Positions 58,655 to 64,000 of a DNA stretch of 64,000 nt are shown piece after piece. The number at the start of each line of letters is the position of its first letter. The first letter of the stretch is position 1. The stretch lies in contig JALPQD010000406.1 of assembly GCA_023101885.1 (NCBI GenBank), forward strand, positions 868,001 through 932,000, given 5' to 3'. The DNA is from Typhlomys cinereus (lineage: Eukaryota; Chordata; Mammalia; Rodentia; Platacanthomyidae). Position numbers and translations under genes: made by a program. The notes beneath the pieces are model-generated. The model saw only the letters and a program-made list of their open reading frames with translations. It did not search any database and had not been told where the DNA came from.

Positions 58655-59232
58655 GTTTCTGTCTTGTGTAAGTTTCTTTTCATCAAAGAACCTTCAAGGT
58701 GAACTCAGAAGAAAAAAAAGAAAAAAGAAACAACATTGTTCCCAAGAAAATTTTTTACCAATGCCTTGTGCCTTTAGAATATTTTCAATGAATTGTTGTT
58801 TACAGTTCTTTATCATTTGGTAAATTATAGCATCTGAAAGCTAAATTTGTTATACTGAAAAACATTTATGACTTTTGTGTGAACATTCAGTGGTGGTGGT
58901 TGTGTAATGCAAATTACATTCTTTCTGAGATAATACAGAATCTTGAATACATTCAGGAACACAAGTTTACAATGGATGATTTTGATCACTTAAAAGTTTC
59001 AAAAGAGATCTGTGCCTTTTCTTTTGCATGTGGCAACTGTTCTCATTTATTTTTTGATATTTCCATTTATAATCAGTGAAGGAGAGAAATGACATCCAAC
59101 ACTTATAGAAGTCATTCCAGTTTGAGACAGTCATGAAAATGCCAGAAAATTACATGGGTGCATAAACTTTTTCACTGATTATATAAATGCTTTGCTTTCA
59201 TTATGAAATAGAGTATGAGAGGACAATCACTA
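58655..59232. other. Unique non-coding DNA
   Basis: No repeat or gene is seen. An octamer-type POU site with a flanking homeobox core ('taatgcaaattacatt') lies at 58,905-58,920. Confidence 0.4.
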
Positions 59233-59510
59233 AGACTAGGGAAATGGCTCATGGGTTAAATCCTTTGTCTGATAAGCACACTGACCTGTGTTCCTATCCC
59301 TAGATCTAAACGTATCAAGTGGCTCTGGCAGAGACCATCAGTTCTGGCTCTTGGAAGTCAGAGTCTGGGAAACTCCAGGGGAAATAGGTAAAATAACAAT
59401 CCAGGTTAATACCAGATATCATCCTTGACCTCCACAGGAATACACACTGAGGTGTCCTCTTGTACACAAGCACATAAATAGTAATATGTACTAGATAATA
59501 ATAATCATAC
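59233..59510 (+). mobile_element. Older, diverged B2-superfamily SINE
   Basis: Forward copy with blocks 'gactagggaaatggctcatg', 'gtctgggaaactccagggga', 'atcatccttgacctccacag' and 'ctgaggtgtcctcttgtaca'. It is the most diverged subfamily B copy in the window and has lost its (CA)n. Confidence 0.75.
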
Positions 59511-60402
59511 ATGAATCACTCAAAAATATATATGTTCACATTAGTAAATTATCTCCATATATCATATTATGAACATTTTAGTTAAATAAAATAGGTTTTA
59601 AAGTGATAAAATGTAAAACTGCTAAAAATGTTATATTGATGACAGGAAAAAGCAATTTCAATCACTGTGAAAAGCCAATCTTGTATAGTTGTATCATTTT
59701 CTTTGGTATTCTTTAATTTTATATTGTGAGGAATTTTCCATATCTTTGGACATATGATTATTACAATCATTATCTTACTATTCATTCACAGTCACTAGTA
59801 AAATTTAAATTTTTTCCTATTTTAAATTTTTGATCTCTTTAAAGATTCAGCATACTTTGTATTTGGAAAAAATTTTTCATTTATTTGAATAAACTCTATT
59901 TGAATAAAAATATTTATATTCACATGATACATCTGCAATGGCTTTATATATCTGATTTTTAATATTAAAATTTTGTTTTGCACATAAGATAGTTGATTTC
60001 TTTTAAATGCTATAATGTATTTGGAAATATGTTCTAAGCAAACATTTTAACTTAAAAATGTCCCATATATCTACTATCCATGTAACTTTTTGACTTCCAT
60101 TAGTAAAAAAACACAGTAAAATCTGTTTCTAACTTGAATATTTAGCTAGATTTATCTGACATTTTACATCTTTCTGTGTTGTAATACATGTTCAAATCAC
60201 GGCATGAAATTGTATTAATATATCATTATTTTTCGAATTGTCCTCATTGATTTAATGATGAGAGCCATTGTAGGTCTGATGGTCTCTTCCATTCTCTCCT
60301 ATGCTGTCTCTTCTTAAACTGAAGTTGAGACTAAGAATGTCTATGGAGATGTATTTTCCCACATCTATAATTTAATAAGTATTACATTATTTTGATTTTT
60401 CT
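59511..60402. other. Unique AT-rich non-coding DNA
   Basis: No gene or recognisable repeat is seen. Confidence 0.4.
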
Positions 60403-60417
60403 CTACTCTGTATTTTT

Positions 60418-60458
60418 TTAAGATTTTTATTTATTTAATTGTGCACACGTGCATGTGC

Positions 60459-60501
<43 letters not shown>

Positions 60502-60622
60502 GAACTACTGGCGAAAGGGAACCACCATGGACGCCTCCACCTCTTCCTTATTTACGCTCCCCCAGAATTCACAGGCTCGTCTGCAAGGCAGAGGTTTAAC
60601 CCCTGAGCCACCTCTCCAGCCC
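60418..60622 (-). mobile_element. Young B2-superfamily SINE with internal deletion
   Basis: Reversed copy with tail, long (TG)n, the distal body ('accaccatggacgcctccac') and the head, but the middle of the body and the B-box part are missing. The junction lies near 60,577 ('cacaggctc' joined to 'gtctgcaaggcagagg'). A perfect 15-bp target duplication, CTACTCTGTATTTTT, lies at 60,403-60,417 and 60,623-60,637. Confidence 0.9.
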
Positions 60623-60637
60623 CTACTCTGTATTTTT

Positions 60638-61585
60638 ATAGACTTTTTTTTTCATTTATTTAAACATGAACTTTCTGAAGGCTTACTATGGTCCAGATAT
60701 GACTCTAAGACTTGGGAGGACAAAATTGCAAATAGCTTATTAACCTTGGTCCCATGTGGTTTACATGCTTCAGGGAGTGAGAAGATAATGAAAAACAAAT
60801 AGTTAAAAACAAGCTGAGGATCTGTTCTGTCATATTAAAGAGCTTGCGGAAGATAATAAAGTTGGAAGAAGGATAAGGATTGCACATGCTCATTGGGACA
60901 TGAAAGAAGAAAAGATGGAAAGGAAAACTTTCTTGACTAGAAGCCTCAAGCATGGAAATGCACTAGCCAGTCAATATCTAAAGATCACACATTTTAGGTA
61001 AAGGCCAGTATAAACTTTTTTTTTCTTTCTTTATATTTTAATGTGACACTTCTTTGGCTTTCATCTTAGATTTGCTCACTTTTTCTTTAAGAACTATTTT
61101 GTGTTTTATATTTTCTTTGCTAAGGAAAATATATATTAATGCATATATATATTTCATAATTAGAGTCATTATTATGCTACCTAGGTTACTGCCATTGTGT
61201 GGAACAGGAGGTGATTTGCTTTCTATTTCTGCTGAGCACTATTGTCATTAAAATGCTATTTTAAAACAGATCTGTGTGATATGTAAGTGGAAAGAGGGGT
61301 CCTGTTGGCAAGCATGTTCCCAGTTCTTGACAAAACCTTTAAGTCAATGTTTAGGACACTCATGTATCTTCAAATGGATATATCCATATTACTCAGTGAT
61401 AGGCTTCTGTTGGTGGCTGAATCTTTTATTTTAGCTATTTATCTACCTTCTTAAACCACCACTTCTCAAACACCTCCAAATTATTCATTATATGTATTTC
61501 ACTCAATATTCAATTTTTGAATTGTAAATAAGTATCTTGATTTGTATTATTTAGTTTGATACATTCTCTTTCTTGGCTGGATTTC
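60638..61585. other. Unique AT-rich non-coding DNA
   Basis: No gene or recognisable repeat is seen. Confidence 0.4.
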
Positions 61586-61602
61586 CTTTTATATTTTTAT
61601 TT

Positions 61603-61646
61603 AAATTTTTTTTCATTTATTTATTATTTATTCAATTATGCGTGTG

Positions 61647-61683
<37 letters not shown>

Positions 61684-61920
61684 ATGCGCGTGTGTATGTA
61701 TGTGTGTGTGTGTAGAACCACGGATGAATTCGGGAACCACCATGGACGCCTCCACCTCCTTGTTCACTCTGCCCCGGGATTCACAGGCCCCGCCCTCCCA
61801 GGACCAGAAACCAGGCCGCCCCGGCTTCTGCCCGGCATCTATACGTGGGGTCTAGGATCCGAACTCAGGACCTTCCACCTGCAAGGCAGAGGCTTAACCC
61901 CTGAGCCACCTCTCCAGCCC
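61603..61920 (-). mobile_element. Young B2-superfamily SINE (subfamily A)
   Basis: Reversed full-length copy with tail, TG-rich tract (61,640-61,712), CpG-rich body and head ending 'cctctccagccc'. Similar flanks, CCTTTTATATTTTTATT (61,585) and CCTTATATTTTTTTATT (61,922), are the target duplication. Confidence 0.9.
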
Positions 61921-62140
61921 TCCTTATATTTTTTTATTTGTTGATGTTGTCATGTAAGTATGCAAAGTCTTTCACTACTTTCTCTTCTTTGTATTCTTCA
62001 ACAATCAACCCCCTTTATTTTATTTTGTGTATGTTGGCCTACTGTGTTTGAGATCCCTTAGAGCCTGTTGGATTCTTCCCTCCTAAAACTTTAAGTAGCC
62101 CATTTTTGTATCAAATGGTTGTAAAAAAAAAAACTCAGAT

Positions 62141-62457
62141 TTTTATTTTGTGTTTTGTTTTGTTTGCATGTGTGTGTATGTGTCTTTGCATGTTTGTGTC
62201 AATCAGAGGTTGCTGTGTGTGTCTCTTGAAGTCCAAGGGTGACTTTGGGAATCATTCTAGATTGTGCTACCTCTTTTGTGTTTTGCTCTGGAGTTTCCCA
62301 GGCTTTGCCTTCCAGGATTGAAGGAAGTACAGGCTGCTACCATTTCCACCTTGTCATTTTTTTTTTAAAGCTGGGATCCAGAATTCAAACTTAGGAACTC
62401 AGGACCTTCTGCTTCTAAGACAGAGGCTTAACCCCTTAGCCATCTTTCCAGTTCCTC
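62141..62457 (-). mobile_element. Older B2-superfamily SINE (subfamily B)
   Basis: Reversed copy: T/G-rich tail, 'aatcagaggttgctgtgtgt', 'gactttgggaatcattctag', 'ctctggagtttcccaggctt', and head 'ggcttaaccccttagccatc'. A T-run and a small duplication ('ggaactcaggacc' after 'aaacttaggaactc') disturb the B-box area near 62,350-62,405. Confidence 0.85.
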
Positions 62458-63330
62458 AGGAGTTTCTTCTCAGTTGATTGTTGATAGCTAGTTACCAATC
62501 CTTTTGGGCGGTAGGGTCGGGAGTGAGGGCTGTATTGCTTTTGTTCTTTAAGATTTTACAAGTATTTCCTTGTTTTTTGTCTTTCATTTTTTTCTGCGTG
62601 AGTCCCTTTTTTGCAGAGGTTCATGAGTCCCTGGGGAGCCCTAAAATTCTCAACCTTCATTAGCTTTCACCACCTTGTGCAACCATGCGTCTCTGCATCT
62701 CTCTCCAGTGATGCGGATGTGCCTTCATTGCTTTCATCTGATTAAGGCTGAGAGTGACCTAAGGGTCCTTTTAGTTCCCTCTTCTGTGATGATTGGATGT
62801 CCTGTCTGGGACTGAATGTGCCACAATCATCTATTCTTTACTGATCACCATCTACTCCTAAAGAAGCTTCTGGGCTAGATGTAGCAAGTCACAAAACTCT
62901 AAAGGTTTAATATTAATACTACATAAAAGAGAGATCATGCAGTATTTACCTTTCTGGATCTGATTAATAACTATCACCAAACCATTTCTCCATTGTTTTT
63001 CTGGACTTACCATGATCCCTTCTTGATAAGGCTCCAACCAAACCTCACATGTTCTTTTCAATGTAATGAATACATTGAACATTCTTATTTGTTTTTTTTT
63101 AAATTTTGATTTCTGTGCTACATTGTTTTCTTTGTAGACAAATCTCTAGAGGCCTCTATCCATATTATTTTCATCGTGTTCTATTTATTTTATACGGTGT
63201 TACTTACCACTAAGGATTATAACATCTTTTGAAGTGTAACTTTTTCTTGGAGTTAGTCTTTTCTGAACTGTGATGCTCTGATTTTACTTAAGATTTTCTA
63301 AGTTATTCTAGTAATTACCTGTCATTGTGT
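62458..63330. other. Unique non-coding DNA
   Basis: No gene or recognisable repeat is seen. Confidence 0.4.
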
Positions 63331-63560
63331 AACAAAAATGCTGAAAGTCATTAGTTAGATAAACATATATATTTGTTTGATTGAACACAGGGTATACTCA
63401 GAATCCCATTCTGATTCCCTTAACACCTGTGGCTCAGGATTTCTTGGTAGAGGGTCTGTTGAGACTACATATGGCAAGAATTGGATAGAGAGGAATTTGC
63501 TTTTCAGTTCATAAAACATTTCCTAGTTGTTGATTGAAAATGGTATTTATTAACTCCTGG
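63331..63560 (-). mobile_element. Possible MaLR LTR remnant
   Basis: 'gtgtaacaaaaatgctgaaa', 'acatatatatttgtttgatt' and 'tcttggtagagggtctgttg' vaguely follow the start of reversed MaLR LTRs (an 'aataccc...ggtttatttgg' layout). Weak. Confidence 0.25.
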
Positions 63561-64000
63561 GGTTTCTGCATAGGTCCCATGTGTTGTTTTTAATCTGTCA
63601 ACTTGTTAGAGTGATGATAATGCTTCACCTGCATGAACATAGTAGGTAAGTATACACCTCATTTTCTTCAGCATAGAATTGGTAAGTAAACTTACTTTTT
63701 CTAAAATGCTCGAATGTTTTCTACTTTGAAGTGTTTTATTAAATTACTTTTTGAATATTAATCATTCTTTTGATGATTGTTTCTCTCATCAAATTATGCC
63801 AGCAATCAGTCACTGCCTCACTGAGATTTTTAAAGTGTGTTTTCATTTATTAATACACGCAATATTTTCAAATGCCTTAATATCTCTGTATAAGAATGAT
63901 ATTCCCACTGTTATGGTCAGGAATCTTGTATAATACAACATCCTTTCCTTCTTCAAATTTTTGATTCCTTATTCTTTTGTTCATTTAATGTTTTTTTCTA
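63561..64000. other. Unique AT-rich non-coding DNA
   Basis: No gene or recognisable repeat is seen up to the end of the window. Confidence 0.4.

Noticed and set aside
512..61944. Many recurring frames with Cys-Val repeats and a common C-terminal segment across the window
   Set aside because: They are translations of the same SINE body and its (TG)n tract in different copies. The shared protein is shared repeat DNA, not a gene family.
1..64000. CRISPR array, bacterial operon, phage, tRNA/rRNA gene cluster
   Set aside because: No regularly spaced direct repeats, operon-like gene packing or RNA gene cores were seen apart from tRNA-derived SINE promoters. All evidence points to mammalian nuclear DNA.

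Overview
This is a stretch of mammalian nuclear DNA, almost certainly from a rodent, with no intact protein-coding gene that I can support. The rodent call rests on the repeats. There are tRNA-derived SINEs of the B2 superfamily, B4-type composite SINEs, a B3-like SINE, a weak B1-like relic, rodent-style LINE-1 3' ends, and MaLR/ERVL and IAP-like LTRs, over older mammal-wide relics (MIR, old L1). The dominant SINE has a B2-like head but a body unlike mouse B2. A non-murid myomorph such as a jerboa or relative is therefore my best guess, at low confidence. The AT-rich background and lack of exons suggest a gene desert or a very large intron.

Layout. 1-8,900: mostly unique AT-rich DNA with four B2-type SINE copies or relatives, a LINE-1 3' tail and an IAP-like solo LTR with a 6-bp target duplication (4,476-4,870). 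8,900-17,750: an older rearranged L1, SINEs, a MIR, an old L1 3' UTR, then a dense block of MLT2-like LTR, L1 tail, young SINE and old L1. 17,750-24,600: unique DNA, an ERVL-type LTR, young SINEs, a 1.1-kb truncated L1, and the most enhancer-like unique segment (20,820-21,200). 24,600-31,000: a 5'-inverted old L1, further SINEs, and a SINE split by an 80-bp L1 tail. 31,000-41,600: two younger L1 insertions with 5' inversion, a retropseudogene of an AKR1B-type aldose reductase, a MaLR solo LTR with a 5-bp duplication, and an old L1. 41,600-51,800: nested SINEs, a 360-bp pyrimidine tract inside a SINE tail, a second ERVL-type LTR with a 5-bp duplication, and more MaLR. 51,800-58,654: one nearly complete but dead LINE-1, with 5' UTR, ORF1 split by a SINE, ORF2 with endonuclease and reverse transcriptase motifs, and 3' UTR. 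58,654-64,000: unique DNA with SINEs, one internally deleted.

How the parts relate. L1 supplies the retrotransposition enzymes; the SINEs and the AKR1B retrocopy carry the hallmarks of L1-driven insertion (A-rich tails, 13-17 bp target duplications). Eleven copies of a young CpG-rich SINE subfamily are present, most with near-perfect target duplications. Each carries its own (CA)n tract between body and A-tail, so microsatellites are being spread by retroposition. No new gene system was found. The best leads are the L1 inversion junctions (one with about 85 bp of foreign filler), the 188-bp-spaced repeat in the L1 5' UTR, and a few unique blocks that look like conserved non-coding elements.
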